From Brugia malayi (Eukaryota; Nematoda; Chromadorea; Rhabditida; Onchocercidae), in contig NW_025062476.1 in assembly GCF_000002995.4 (NCBI RefSeq), forward strand, positions 12,172,501 to 12,236,500: a DNA stretch of 64,000 bases, written 5' to 3'. Position numbers and translations under genes: made by a program. The notes under the pieces were generated by a model, which worked only from the letters and a program-made list of their open reading frames with translations, made no database searches and was not told the origin of the DNA. Below, one piece after another: positions 1-10,999 of the stretch; positions within the stretch are counted from its first letter, which is position 1, and each line of letters opens with the position of its first letter.

Positions 1-629
1 AGTACTACATAAGAATCAATCAACAACAGGCTACTATCGATTACTGCATCGTATTCGTGGATATGTTTGGGCTCAAAGTCAATTTTGCATAGTACCAATG
101 TTACGCGCAACTATTACACATTGTATTGTAGCTGTAACTGAAATTTTTAGGTAATAATATCATTGCTTTTGTTTTAATAAAAAAAAAAAAAAAAAATTTC
201 TAACTTCAATATTTGTTGTATTTTAATGATCTAAATGAGTACCGAATGAAATTTGTAGTAAGAGAAAAATTTAATGAAAAGATAAGTAATCACTTCTGTT
301 TTGTATAATATACCGAAATATAACCACATATCATAGCTCTTTATTGTTTATTTGATGATAGATAATTCATATCATACATTTAGAAGATAATTAAATTTTG
401 CATATTATGATCATCTTAGTTATCAACAAGTATTGATTAAAACTTCTTTCAAATTATTAATTGCAGCAAAAGGGAAGGAGATATGACATTAGCAATCATA
501 CAGCTTGATGCTGAAGAAGATGTTCCTGGAAGTACACTTGGAGAATATTCAAATCTTTTCTATAAAGGTGCATCAGCTTCAGCCCCTCTTTATTTGGATT
601 ACAATATGCATATGCTGTCGGACAAATAA
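1..629 (+). CDS. bHLH-PAS transcription factor, 3' end (partial)
   Basis: Two terminal exons are visible, 2-150 and 467-629, joined in phase across an intron with a gtaata donor and ttgcag acceptor. The first exon encodes the end of a PAS-B domain: the string TTGYYRLL, then GYVWAQSQ, then HCIVAVTEIF, which follows the family pattern of class I bHLH-PAS proteins (SIM, Trachealess and HIF-alpha group: 'TT.YYR.L...GGWVW.QS....HCIV.V'). Such proteins dimerise with ARNT and bind DNA in the nucleus. Only 55 residues follow the PAS-B end before the TAA at 627-629, so the C-terminal tail is very short and has no recognisable transactivation region. A polyadenylation hexamer AATAAA lies at 755-760. 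The bHLH and PAS-A parts lie outside the window. The family call is fairly secure; the subfamily is a guess. Confidence 0.7.
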
Positions 630-754
630 GAAGCTTAAAGAAAATTAAACTGTAGTTGCATAGTAACTGTGGTACAACTTTTTGATTGAAAAATATACAA
701 ATTAGTCGGAATGATCAGAAATTGATCAATTTGAAATTATGGACTAATTCAATC

Positions 755-760
755 AATAAA
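755..760 (+). terminator. Polyadenylation signal of the PAS gene
   Basis: A canonical AATAAA lies 126 bases after the stop codon of the PAS gene, followed by an A-rich stretch. No other hexamer is closer. Confidence 0.45.
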
Positions 761-1591
761 TTTGAAAGATCCAAAAAAAAAAAAAAAATAATAACCGGGA
801 TATTCCGGAACACTAATAGTTTGGATTATAATAAAGCAACTGAGAGGAACAAATGGAAATTTTGATAGAGATTAGAGTTATACCGCAGCCAAATGTACAA
901 GAAATAATATGAGGGTAAACAATGATACAGTAGCTATATAGATGATGTACAGAGGTCAATATAGCATGACGGTTACAGTACGAGATAGTATAACAAACAT
1001 AATATACAGGGTAGATTGGAGGTCAGCTAAATCACTGTGAAATGTACAGGAAAGAACATGGATGAAAAACGCGTTACAATAACGTATTTGATAATGTAGA
1101 CTTTAAATGAAGGATATTTAGTTGAAGCGTTCCATAATTAAGTGTATTTAGTGCTTTTAGAACCATTAAAGTGAACCAATAAAAACAAAAAACATATGAT
1201 ACAAAACTATAATGAACAGTTTGATTAAAATGAAGTTGAAAATGAAAAAAACAGGGCATTCGACGTTAAAACATTTAAGATTTTTGAGCAGTTAAAATTC
1301 CGCAGATATGAATTTGAAAAGGAATTCAAAAATTCATACGGTTTGCTAATTAATGATATGTTATTAAAAAGGGCATATTTTCCGCAGACAATAAATTATG
1401 ATACAAATGTACATTTTTGGACGATAAATTATGACATAAATGCACATTTTTGGAAGATAAATTATGATATGACACATGTATATAGGGCGATTTTAAGTAT
1501 ACGTAAACGCTTGCAAGATTTTCTGAAATACACAACTATACCCAACCAAACAAACGAAATCCTGGTTGTTAGATTCTGTTATTTTCGATCA
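761..1591. other. Intergenic, convergent 3' ends
   Basis: No supported gene was found between the end of the PAS gene and the convergently transcribed PB1/Ig gene. The stretch holds a short tandem repeat (described separately) and AT-rich sequence. The open frames here are short and lack splice-consistent extensions. Confidence 0.5.
1389..1472. repeat. 33-bp tandem repeat, about 2.5 copies
   Basis: The phrase 'ataaattatga...aaatg.acatttttgga' recurs at a period of about 33 bases, with a few substitutions between copies. It explains the apparent open reading frame across this stretch, which repeats the same peptide words (INYD.N.HFW). Confidence 0.7.
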
Positions 1592-2066
1592 TTACTTCGC
1601 CTTAGAATCATCCAAAGCATCTCCACCATCAATTACTTCATAATCAGATGCTGAAATAGACCCAGAGCTCGTTAATTCCTCCAATTCACGAGTATCCTAA
1701 AATTCAGAACGTGTAAACCCTCCTGATGCGTGAACAACCTGAAATTTAAGTGTTTGAATCTTACAATTTGTTTATCCAAAATTCATATATGCATTTTTGA
1801 GTTAAACATCGTGAAATTAACAAACAATCTACCAAACTTAAAACTTTTCTCCTTAAGTTTTTTTTTTTTTTTTTCCATTTAGAAAGTTCTAAGGATACTG
1901 GAGGATAAAAATATAGTTACAAATATTAACAAATGGAAAAAAACAACGTGCATCGATAGTTTGTTCCTCATCTCTGACTGCGGTATAATATGAAAACGAA
2001 TCCAATTCCTGTAATACGACTATATTTAATTCAAACATTCTTTCATGTTCTGCTTGTAAATCACAG

Positions 2067-2098
<32 letters not shown>

Positions 2099-4847
2099 GA
2101 AATGGCAAGGTAGACCAATCCTTACGAAATACTAACAATTAACTGGCCATCTTTTTAATGTTATATCAACTAGTAATATTAATATCTGCCATCTCAATGA
2201 AAATCTTTGTCCAGAAATGATATTATATATCTTCTAGAAAAAATCAACAGTAAAACACACATACCTTAGAAAAGGCAGACCTTCCGATAGCTAAGTTTTC
2301 ATCGGTGAATGGATTCACAAAGATTTCAAATACCAGCCTTGGTCCTTCAGGAATCGAATTTCTACCATCCTCAATTATTTTATGAAGCCGCCAAGATGCA
2401 CAGAAATATCCTGTTGAAGCCGAGCATTTCACCCACACGGTGAAATCAACAACCTGGCCACTTTCTGGCAAATTCGTCACAGTTATCTTTGAACGATATA
2501 TTTCTAGCATATCAGGTATCGTTTCACTAATTATCTGAAGTTAAAATATCAATAAAAAGGTGGTTAAATAACTGGCAAGTAGCCCTGAAATATTTAATTA
2601 ATAAAGTGAATACAAATCAAACAGATAAGGCTAACCGCTAACAATTTTTTTTTTTTTTTTTTTTTTCAATTTTGAAATTAACAATAAAAAAGGCACTGCG
2701 GATCTCAAGAAATCAATTCTAACAATCACTTAACATTTTTATAATAATAATAATTATATATTTGCAACCAGCACTAAAGTACTGCTTACAAATTATGAGA
2801 ATCAGAAAATTACCGAGACATTTTCCCATCTTCTGCAAGCAAATCGGCGAAGAACCCACCGTTTAGAAAAAATTCCCTCTCCTTCACGAACGGTTTTCAC
2901 TAGATCAGATGAGCTCTGAAACATTTTTATGAAAATTGTCAATCTAATCAAACAATCAGCTCATTTAATTTTCATTTAATGAAAGAAAAAAAAAAAAAAC
3001 ATAAGTACAGAAAGTAATTAATTGAAATTTGAAAGGCATTCAAGAGAAGTGAAATGGGACCCAACTTTTTTCCACCGCCCATTCTAGATCTACTGCAATC
3101 TTTCACGAAATGTTTTCCATATTCCAATAATTATCAGTAGCTGAAACTTACAGGATTTTCCCATTTCGTTAAAGGCAATGTCTTTCTTTCATAAATTGCC
3201 TTTACATCCCATACTGGGCTTTCGTCAACTAACTGAAAGACAGTGAAATCATCCTCTTCGGGTGCTATTTTCGACGAGCGTTGACTTTCTAATACTGCTA
3301 ATGACGATGAACCAACAGTAGCATCATACATATCCGCTGGAAACACTAAATTTTAATGTAAGTGAAAATTTTGAACTTTTGACAATTTGTATTAGATAAG
3401 AATTCAGCTATTTGTGGGAAGAATGGATATCTAATATAATGCAGCGTTTTTTACTGATTACGTATTTTTATATCAAATAGTATCAAGCATAACTCCGCAA
3501 AGAAAATGTACGAGTCATACTCAACAAATCTAACATATTGCAAGCTCCAGCTAGTCGTTTTAATTACAAATGAAAATAAACAAATTACAACCATACTTTG
3601 AGTGGATTTCTGTTCGCTGCAGCATGCTGCATATGTTTTTTGCTCTTTAAATTTAGCCATGAACTGTTTCAGTTTATTGATTACTGGATGACAAGCAATT
3701 TGTTTATTCACCTCTTGCTTGATTTCTCTTATAATCTATAACATATAGATCAAAAAATGAAACGGAAAAGCTCTAGCTCCCAACAATTTCAAAGCAATCT
3801 CCACGGAAGTATCAATATTATCATTACATTTCAGGCAAAAGCGTAACTGCATGCTGGAAAATATGGATTGATCAATACATCGTTCTATTCACTAGAAAGA
3901 CTAGTCTTGCCTAAAATCGTAGTTTATTAAATTTCACACTGAAGAAATTTCACAGTTCATGATTCCATGTTCCTTTAAACTGATGTCATTCCCGTAATGT
4001 TCCAAGTTTGCAAACGCATGCTTAATAAAACATAAAAAAATATTAAGCAAATTTACCTGATCCATTAAAACAGCTCCCATGCCGTCTCTTGCACAAGTAT
4101 TAAAAGAAGAAGAACTTGCTTGTTCCTGTAAAAATCATCGCTCAGTCTTACAATATTAAAAATGAGAAATTAAATTGGATTAACATTCTCGGATAATCAC
4201 ATTCAAATAATAATTCTAGTCTTCCGAGCAATTCATTTCATGAATACAATCAGAACAATTAACATAATGTAAAAGAAAAAAAAAAAAAAAAAAAACTAAC
4301 AGCCGTAAACACGTTAGTGTCTTGCTTTTTTGGTAGTCCAAAATTGTAAAAACCATCTATATGGACTACGAATAACTTAAGTGGTGTCTGCATTACATCA
4401 TCGAAGGCAGTCTGAAACCAATTAAAGATAAAAAATTTGTAATATTAAACCAAATTAGATGGTTAAAATGCCAAACCTAATAGTTAATTGCTTATTCTAG
4501 AAAACCCAAAGAAATCATAAAAGTAGCATCATCATATATTAATCTACTAACGGCAAGAAGTTACGACTTATATAAATAGCATTTTCCTGCAATTCCAATC
4601 TCGTCCTCATAATATAACAAAGCCTTTTATAAAGTACCTCAAAAGCTTCTCTTGTTTCCAAAAGAATCATATCTCCTTCAGAATCACGATATTTCGGTGG
4701 ACTATCCATTATGAAATTGTAGCTTATGAATTCCATAATCGCACTTACTACGCATTCTCGACTGTTTCGCAGGAAAGGTACCAAAATTGGGTCGGGTGGT
4801 TGTGTTATACTCTGTTCGTTCCGGTATTTCTCTATAACCAAGTGCAT
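1592..4847 (-). CDS. PB1 + NBR1-type Ig domain protein (NBR1/ILRUN-like)
   Basis: I reconstruct eight exons, all in consistent phase: 4638-4847, 4301-4411, 4057-4125, 3597-3735, 3152-3345, 2814-2915, 2265-2534 and 1592-1696 (399 aa). Residues 1 to about 88 look like a PB1 domain, including an OPCA-type acidic loop at about 53-72 (RDSEGDMILLETREAF) and a closing LKLFVV strand. Residues about 246-365 match the NBR1 central Ig-like fold: VREGEG, KRWVLRR (W of 'TW.I.N.G'), SGYF-like turns and CASWRLHK, where the 'WRL' strand is diagnostic. The acidic tail ends SASDYEVIDGGDALDD; YEVI fits the LC3-interacting motif [W/F/Y]xx[L/I/V]. No ZZ zinc finger is visible between the domains and no UBA is recognised. 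NBR1 is a ubiquitin-linked selective autophagy receptor; the function here is inferred. ATG 4847 is chosen because a tttcag acceptor precedes it by about 20 bases. Confidence 0.72.
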
Positions 4848-4868
4848 ATCTTCCTAGTCTATGAGTTT

Positions 4869-4876
4869 CTGAAAAT
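4869..4876 (-). promoter_or_regulatory. Likely spliced-leader acceptor of the PB1/Ig gene
   Basis: Read on the minus strand, 'gattttcag' ends at 4869, 21 bases before the ATG at 4847, with no upstream coding exon recognisable. In nematodes this arrangement marks trans-splicing of a spliced leader. This is an inference from position and consensus only. Confidence 0.4.
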
Positions 4877-5115
4877 CAAATCAGTGAAAACTTTTGAATC
4901 TAAAATAATGCGGAATTAAGACATTAACGCGTCCGTGACATAAGTGACAGATTATTGAAATTATCCTACTGAAGACAAAATTAATAGGTCTGACTACTAT
5001 AAAACTTATAACAATTCGTCAAATAAAAATCTCAATATATAAATTATAAATACATGCGTTTTTTAGATGGAAAATATAACAACAATCATTACAATCTCTG
5101 TACAAAGTAGTATAA

Positions 5116-5152
<37 letters not shown>

Positions 5153-6683
5153 ATTTGTAATAACGGCAGTAATAAAGGAGATGTTAGTCGCAATACGACC
5201 ACTTTTACGTTAAGAATAACATTTAAATAACACAGAAGGAAAATCGAAAAAAGCAAAGCGATCGATCCTTGGATTCGTTTTTCACATAAGCAATGGATAA
5301 TATCATTAAAGACAGCACATAGATCTCTCTCTTTCTCAAAAAAAAAAGAACATTTCGGATAAAAGAGTTATTTTAGTAATACATGATTAGTGAATTTGCT
5401 TTCTGGTCAATTAATGAGATGGATTACATGCGTTCACAACTGTTTAATATAACATCTATTCTATTCCAATATTATTATCCTGCCAATGTTAAGATTACAT
5501 GAATAAAGGGTTTCTATAATATTAAAAAAGTAATAATATTCATTTTCTATATTACGTGAATTACTTCTTCCTATATAGCTAAATCTTCCTGACAATAAAC
5601 CTTTCTAATAACGTAAAAAATAATTCTAGCATTATCTTCCCGATAAATGCATTGAGAAATATGGCACACTCTAACCTGCAAATATTTTGCCCTTTCTTTC
5701 TTGAGAAAAAAAAAAAAAAAAAAAGAAAACAGACAGATAATGAAGTTAACCCCATCCACAAAAAATAAATAGAAACCTGAAAAAAAAAAAAAAAGTAGTC
5801 TGTTTCTGAAAAGCAACAAAAATTATATCAAACAGAAGCATAAAACAATAAAAGCACATAATTTATTATATCTACCTAGTATATTCATTTTGCAAATTCT
5901 GCATTAAAATTGAAGTCAATATAACAGTTTACTGTTCAATAAATACATAATCTATAAGCATACTCTATAAGCATCTACTGCTTCGAAATACTAGAGTAAT
6001 AATGGAGTTCCAACAGATACAAATGATAAGTATGCAGTATTTCAAATTTATTTTAATAACACGACAAAAAAAAGGATGAAAAAAGATGAAGATAGAAAAA
6101 CTGCCCAGCAAGCACTTTGAAATCACCGTGGGATCTGATCAGCAAATTTGCTAGTGTTCGAAAATTATTAATTGTATTCTCAACAAAGAAAAGGAACAAT
6201 TTAAAGATAACATAAAAACTATAACAACCGCACTCTATAAATTACAGCTACCAACGACGGATAAAGGGAAAAGTTTTAATTTAAGGTATTGAGGCTGATA
6301 AGAACAAAAACACATTAAAAGACATTGAATAACCTATTTACACGTAAAGCAAAACAGTTAAAACTTTTTAAAATAATGGGAACCATATAGTGATGGGTAA
6401 TTCCAAACATAACAAAATTCGTACGAGGGGTTTTTTGTATTAATTAACATATCTGAATTTTCAACTTACTTTTCAGTCTGATAAGTTAGTAGATCTTTCA
6501 ATCTTTTCCACATTCCAGTTATGTATTATTACTATTCTACTCTAATAAAAAGAGAAAATTATAACAAGAATAATGCTGTCAAAATTCGACCAGGCGAGAA
6601 AATATAAAAAATCATACAAAGCATAGAGAAAATGAAGTATATAATATGCTAATTAAAAAAAAAAAGAACACTGTGGTAATAAA
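4877..6683. other. Intergenic AT-rich spacer with poly(A) runs
   Basis: Nothing coding is supported on either strand. Long A runs occur near 5120-5148 and 5706-5723, with others. The minus-strand open frames at 5571-5819 read through poly(A) tracts and are composition artefacts. The part nearest 6684 should contain the ARL2 3' untranslated region. Confidence 0.5.
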
Positions 6684-8131
6684 TTAATTAAACGTAAACA
6701 ACCGAGAGGAGATGTCAACACAGAGCCAGTCAATTGCTTCAAGAAGATTTTCGCCAGTAAATGCACTACATCCATATATATTCCAGTGATGTGATTTTAA
6801 ATTGCGCAAACCCAGTAACTATAACTTTAAATATACTAAACTAACAAGATATATTGTCACACAAAATAAAACCAATGCTAAGCTATAGTTTAGTTAAACT
6901 AACGAAACTAACGAAAATCAAATTAGTCAATCTTTAAACATATTATGAGAATAATGCTTTTCACTGTAATTATTTGATTAGTGAACTCGTAAAATTATTA
7001 CTTTACTTGTTCTTATATGTTAATAACAAAACATTATCCTCAAAAACAGATAAACCAGTTCGTAAGAACAAAAATAAAAGATCTGTAACCTCTTCTATTT
7101 CTTCCGAACTTGCACTGGATGATAAATCCTGTTTGTTGGCAAGAACTAAAAGCGATGCTCCGGCCAATCTTTCTTCCACCTTAAAATCAAAATTTTTAAA
7201 AAAGAAAGAATTTTTTGCCTCTGCCCGTTTATATGATATGCATAACAAATGCTGAAATAGAATCAAAATTTAGAGCACGTTCAGTGTGCGAAAAAATTCA
7301 AAACTATTATATCATTGCTACTGAAATCCTTGTGAGGACCTTACAATATTTTATTCAAAAAATAATATGGATGATATAAAACCTTACCAACAATGAACCA
7401 AGTTCACGCTTACAATCATCCATTCTATCAATATCGGCTGAATCAACAACCCATATAACACCATCTGTTTGTTCGAAATAATTTCGCCAATATGACCGTA
7501 AACTTTTTTGTCCACCGACATCCCACATGTTCAACTTCATATCTTTGTATTGCAATGTTTTGATATTGAAACCTATATAGCGCAACTTGCATGACCAAAC
7601 AATGGAGATGCAAATCCATATCACTGGTCTTGTATTGCGTGAGTAAAAGGAAGTTCGGTAATTGTGCAAAAGTAATCTTATGTTTTAGAAACGAAACAAT
7701 TAACGATCAATCAACCAGTGATTGATTCTGTATGAATAATTTAACAGCTTGTTGACTTTAATGTTTCTTTTACAAGGTTAATGTTAGGATCACAACATAC
7801 ATTAATTAAATGATCTAACAGCAGTAAGTTACCGAAACTCCTGAAAACTGCGACTTAAAATTTTTGGCTTTTTGAAGAGTTGCAAAAAGTTTGGAAATAA
7901 AACTGGAGGCTACATCTTTAAAAACGATTAATTCAACAAAAGTTGACCATAAAAATTATACGTTATCTAAAATATACTAAGCATACCGAAAGTTGGTGCA
8001 ATTTCGTTAACTTCTTCACCATTCAGTTTTTTCACCACAGTTGTTTTTCCACTGTTATCAAGACCAAGGACCAATATTCGCAATTCCTTCTCCTTCAAAC
8101 GCTGTTTCTTCAAAATTGTAAGTAAACCCAT
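6684..8131 (-). CDS. ARL2: ADP-ribosylation factor-like GTPase ARL2
   Basis: Four exons, 7987-8131, 7388-7572, 7090-7179 and 6684-6818, give a 184-residue protein, exactly the usual ARL2 length. The start MGLLTILKK keeps the family N-terminal helix. The P-loop is GLDNSGKTT (residues 23-31), with Ser where most ARFs have Ala. Switch II is [17 protein letters not shown] (from about residue 66), NKQD is at 125-128 and the SAK-equivalent CSA at 157-159. '[15 protein letters not shown]' and 'KSHHWNI.GCSA.TGENL' separate ARL2 from ARF1 and ARL3. ARL2 works with tubulin cofactors (TBCD/TBCE) in tubulin dimer assembly and with BART/PDE-delta in the cytosol and mitochondria. The C. elegans counterpart is evl-20. 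Splice phases are continuous and all motifs intact. Confidence 0.95.
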
Positions 8132-8165
8132 CTCAAGCAATCGAATTTCACTATTGTATCGATCT

Positions 8166-8175
8166 CCTAAAAAAT
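8166..8175 (-). promoter_or_regulatory. Likely spliced-leader acceptor of ARL2
   Basis: The minus strand reads 'atattttttag' with its AG ending at 8167, about 35 bases before the ARL2 ATG at 8131. No upstream coding exon joins to it. It fits a trans-splice acceptor for a downstream operon gene or a monocistronic gene. Confidence 0.4.
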
Positions 8176-8263
8176 ATAATTTACAAATTTACTGCTATTA
8201 TTTCCACTGTTATTGAAAATCATTGCAATAATCATAAAAAACACATCCAGCGGGTAAACTAAA

Positions 8264-8324
8264 TTATCTATGTTCTTTCTTTTCTTTCTGCATCTTTTTG
8301 TTTTCCAATTTCAGCTTATAGAAT
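8264..8324 (-). other. Candidate alternative last exon of eIF3G
   Basis: After a strong 'tttgcag' acceptor the minus strand has a 61-base open segment ending in TAA. If joined to the donor at 8892 of the eIF3G gene it continues the reading frame without a shift and would replace the ending RPNN with a lysine/glutamate-rich tail (R FYKLKLENKKMQKEKKEHR). It lies beyond the AATAAA at 8479-8484, so it would need an alternative 3' end. Chance cannot be excluded for so short an open segment. Confidence 0.3.
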
Positions 8325-8478
8325 CTGCAAAGAACAATAAATTTCTGACTTCAAAAAAAAAAAAAAAAAAAAAAAAAGAGATTTTATTCCCTTCTATATA
8401 ATTATAATTCCTCAGTAAATGTTTGTACTGGTAGAAACTTTCACCCAATCATACAAGAAAACGAAGGTCATTGTATTT

Positions 8479-8484
8479 TTTATT
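8479..8484 (-). terminator. Polyadenylation signal of eIF3G
   Basis: AATAAA on the minus strand (tttatt on plus), about 95 bases past the eIF3G stop and about 310 bases before the ARL2 acceptor region. This is the expected place for the 3' end of an upstream gene in a two-gene unit. Confidence 0.45.
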
Positions 8485-8576
8485 CAAATCATCACCACAA
8501 TTAATATAACAAAATAATAATCATAGAATTCCAAATTTCAGTCAACTTCAAACAGCACAACCGTCGAAGAGTTCTG

Positions 8577-10974
8577 TTAATTGTTTGGTCTAAAATGAAA
8601 AATAATTATTCAGCGAATGTGATTTTACCGGAAATTTGAAAATCACTTTCACTTTCGTAACAGTGAGATTGTTGACAAAATCATTACCGTAGTACAAAAA
8701 GACTTCACGGCGGCAGTATGATGCAAAAAGAAAAATGCTTTTCGATGGCTTAACATAAAATTAATTCACAGCTTAACATTTCAAATTGCATTGTCCTTTA
8801 TCAATAACAGTCAGTAACCGGTTGGCAACTGAACTAATATGACAGATGAAATGACAAATTTAATATTATACGAATAATAAAATCAAACAAACCTTGTCCA
8901 CTCAACTTTCAGCACGAGGTGATCCAACTTATACCCATTCAATTTCTGTATTGCAGCTTCTGTTTGACTGCGATGTTCAAATGTGACAAAAGCGAAACCT
9001 TTCGGTTTATTCGTATGTTTATCCTTCGCAATAAAGACTCGATTTACGGTACCCACAGTACCGAATAAAGCACGAAGTTCCTAGAATTATTGTTTGATCA
9101 TTTTTTAAAATTCATTATCTTTGTTCAAATCCCGATATGCATTTTAAAATTAAAGTAATAACCGAAAACTTCCAGGTATATATAACATTTAAAAAATCCC
9201 CCAGATCAGCAGTAATGGCATTTCACAACTAAATATGAACACTAAAATAAAGTTCCATAAAGGGAATTAATGTAACTCAACTTTCCACAAATAAACTAAC
9301 CATTTCATCACATTCTTCTGGTAGATTTGTAACTCTGCATGTATTTTCCTCGGACCTTCTTTCTGCACCTCCTGTAACCGCTGGACGATCTCCACGCATC
9401 CCCGGTGCTACATATTTACCTGATCCTGGCACTGTTGGACCAAGTTTTGTATCTTTTTCTTTACTTTCCAAATCCTCCTCATCATCTTTCGCATACATTG
9501 ACTTGTATGGACAACTTACAGACCAATGCTCATCTGACTAAAACCGATTTCCAAATATTGGTTTGTAAACACTCTACGTAATCAAAGTGATCAAACGCTC
9601 ATAATATTATTGAAATATGACCAAGTGTGCAATTAATTTCATTAAATTAAGTGTTTTAAGTTTTTTAAGTATACAATCTTCTTAAAGATCAAAAAAGAAA
9701 GTGGCTTTAATCCTTTGATATATGGTAACAACTAAATTTTACAAAAAAGAAATTCACCAAATTTAAGGAACTAACTTTGCAGTAACGACAATGAGTGAAT
9801 GATCCTCCCGTTGTTGTTGCAACTTTAGTTCCTTCATCACCGATATCGAGTTGTTGCTAAAATGCAGTTCCTGAATTTCTAACTATTTAAAATCTACAAA
9901 ATAAAGAAAGAGACATATCAGAGTAAACTTACTTCACCGGCACGATTTCTAATGAACTGCATAAGAACTTCTTCAGCCACATAAGTTGTGGACACATGCG
10001 GTCCAGGACCATCGTTCTTACACTGCCCGAATTTCTTCCATTTCTTCCGTTCTGCTATCGGTCTTGACACCTTTTTCGTCACAACTTTGAAAGTTGTCAC
10101 AACCTGTCATATGTACATATAGTGGAAAACCAGAAATCTCCTTTACCTCACTTTTAACTTAACTCTTCTAGCATTTTCTCACAATGATAATTCGTTTTAT
10201 GATCACTGACATTAAAACCATAATTTCATCGATTTTGCTAACCTTATATTTGCCAGTATCATCCGAAATAATATCGGTAACAATTTTAATACCATCTTTT
10301 GTTGATTCATGAGCCCCGCCCAAAGCTGAAACAGTTAATCAAAATATGCCACAGCAAAAAACTTTAAATATGGAGAACAAGTATTTCCTCCAGTCAAGTC
10401 TCATCTTATAAGTTGAGGAACTAATCAAAAATTCCACTATTTGTTCGATACAACTAGACTGTCAAAAAAATATCTTAATTTCATGGCTCTACAGAGTCGA
10501 CTAACATTGGATTTATAGAATTGCGTGTGTTGCATTTTACATCTGATTTAATAATAGCTGAATGACAAAAAGCGATCAAATAAGAAAGTTATAAAAGGAC
10601 AAGACTTACTCTCTTGCTCAACTGCTTCAGCCCAACTACCAATAGCAGAAATAGAACTTCTGCAATAAATAGTAATTATACTTATATTGATAACAATAAA
10701 TTAAAGAAAAAAAAAAAAAAATTAGAACTGCGTAACATCCAAAGCACAAGGAATTTCGTATTCGCAATTAACCCCGAAAATTTCTAGCTACCGTTTCTAC
10801 TTTTCTGTAAAGTTGATCAGCTGTATCACTACATTATCAACTACACTGTATATCACTGGACTTGAGATCGTCAAATCACAAATATTACATGCACCGTTCA
10901 ATTAATGGTTGAAAAGATTATACAACTTACAGATTAGGAAGTGGTGGTGCAGTACTTGCTGTTGTTACAGCCAT
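8577..10974 (-). CDS. EIF3G: Translation initiation factor 3 subunit G (eIF3G)
   Basis: Eight exons join in phase: 10931-10974, 10610-10659, 10243-10325, 9933-10103, 9776-9856, 9301-9537, 8893-9080 and a 13-base last exon 8577-8589 that completes WTRPNN. The product has 288 residues, close to the family length. It shows the N-terminal SWAEAVEQE segment that binds eIF3i, the conserved KKWKKFGQCKNDGPGPH block, a CCHC-type knuckle C139-x2-C142...H147...C152 (HCRYCKSDEHWSVSCPYK), and a C-terminal RRM with RNP2 CRVTNL (210-215) and RNP1 KGFAFVTF (249-256). eIF3G sits on the 40S subunit near the mRNA entry channel and supports scanning and reinitiation. ATG 10974 is chosen because a tttcag acceptor lies about 17 bases upstream. 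Nothing is broken. Confidence 0.95.
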
Positions 10975-10990
10975 GTCTTTTAATAATAAC

Positions 10991-10999
10991 CTGAAATAG
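10991..10999 (-). promoter_or_regulatory. Likely spliced-leader acceptor of eIF3G
   Basis: On the minus strand 'gctatttcag' ends at 10991, just 5' of the first coding exon, with no upstream coding exon recognised. The site matches the nematode trans-splice acceptor consensus. Confidence 0.4.
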
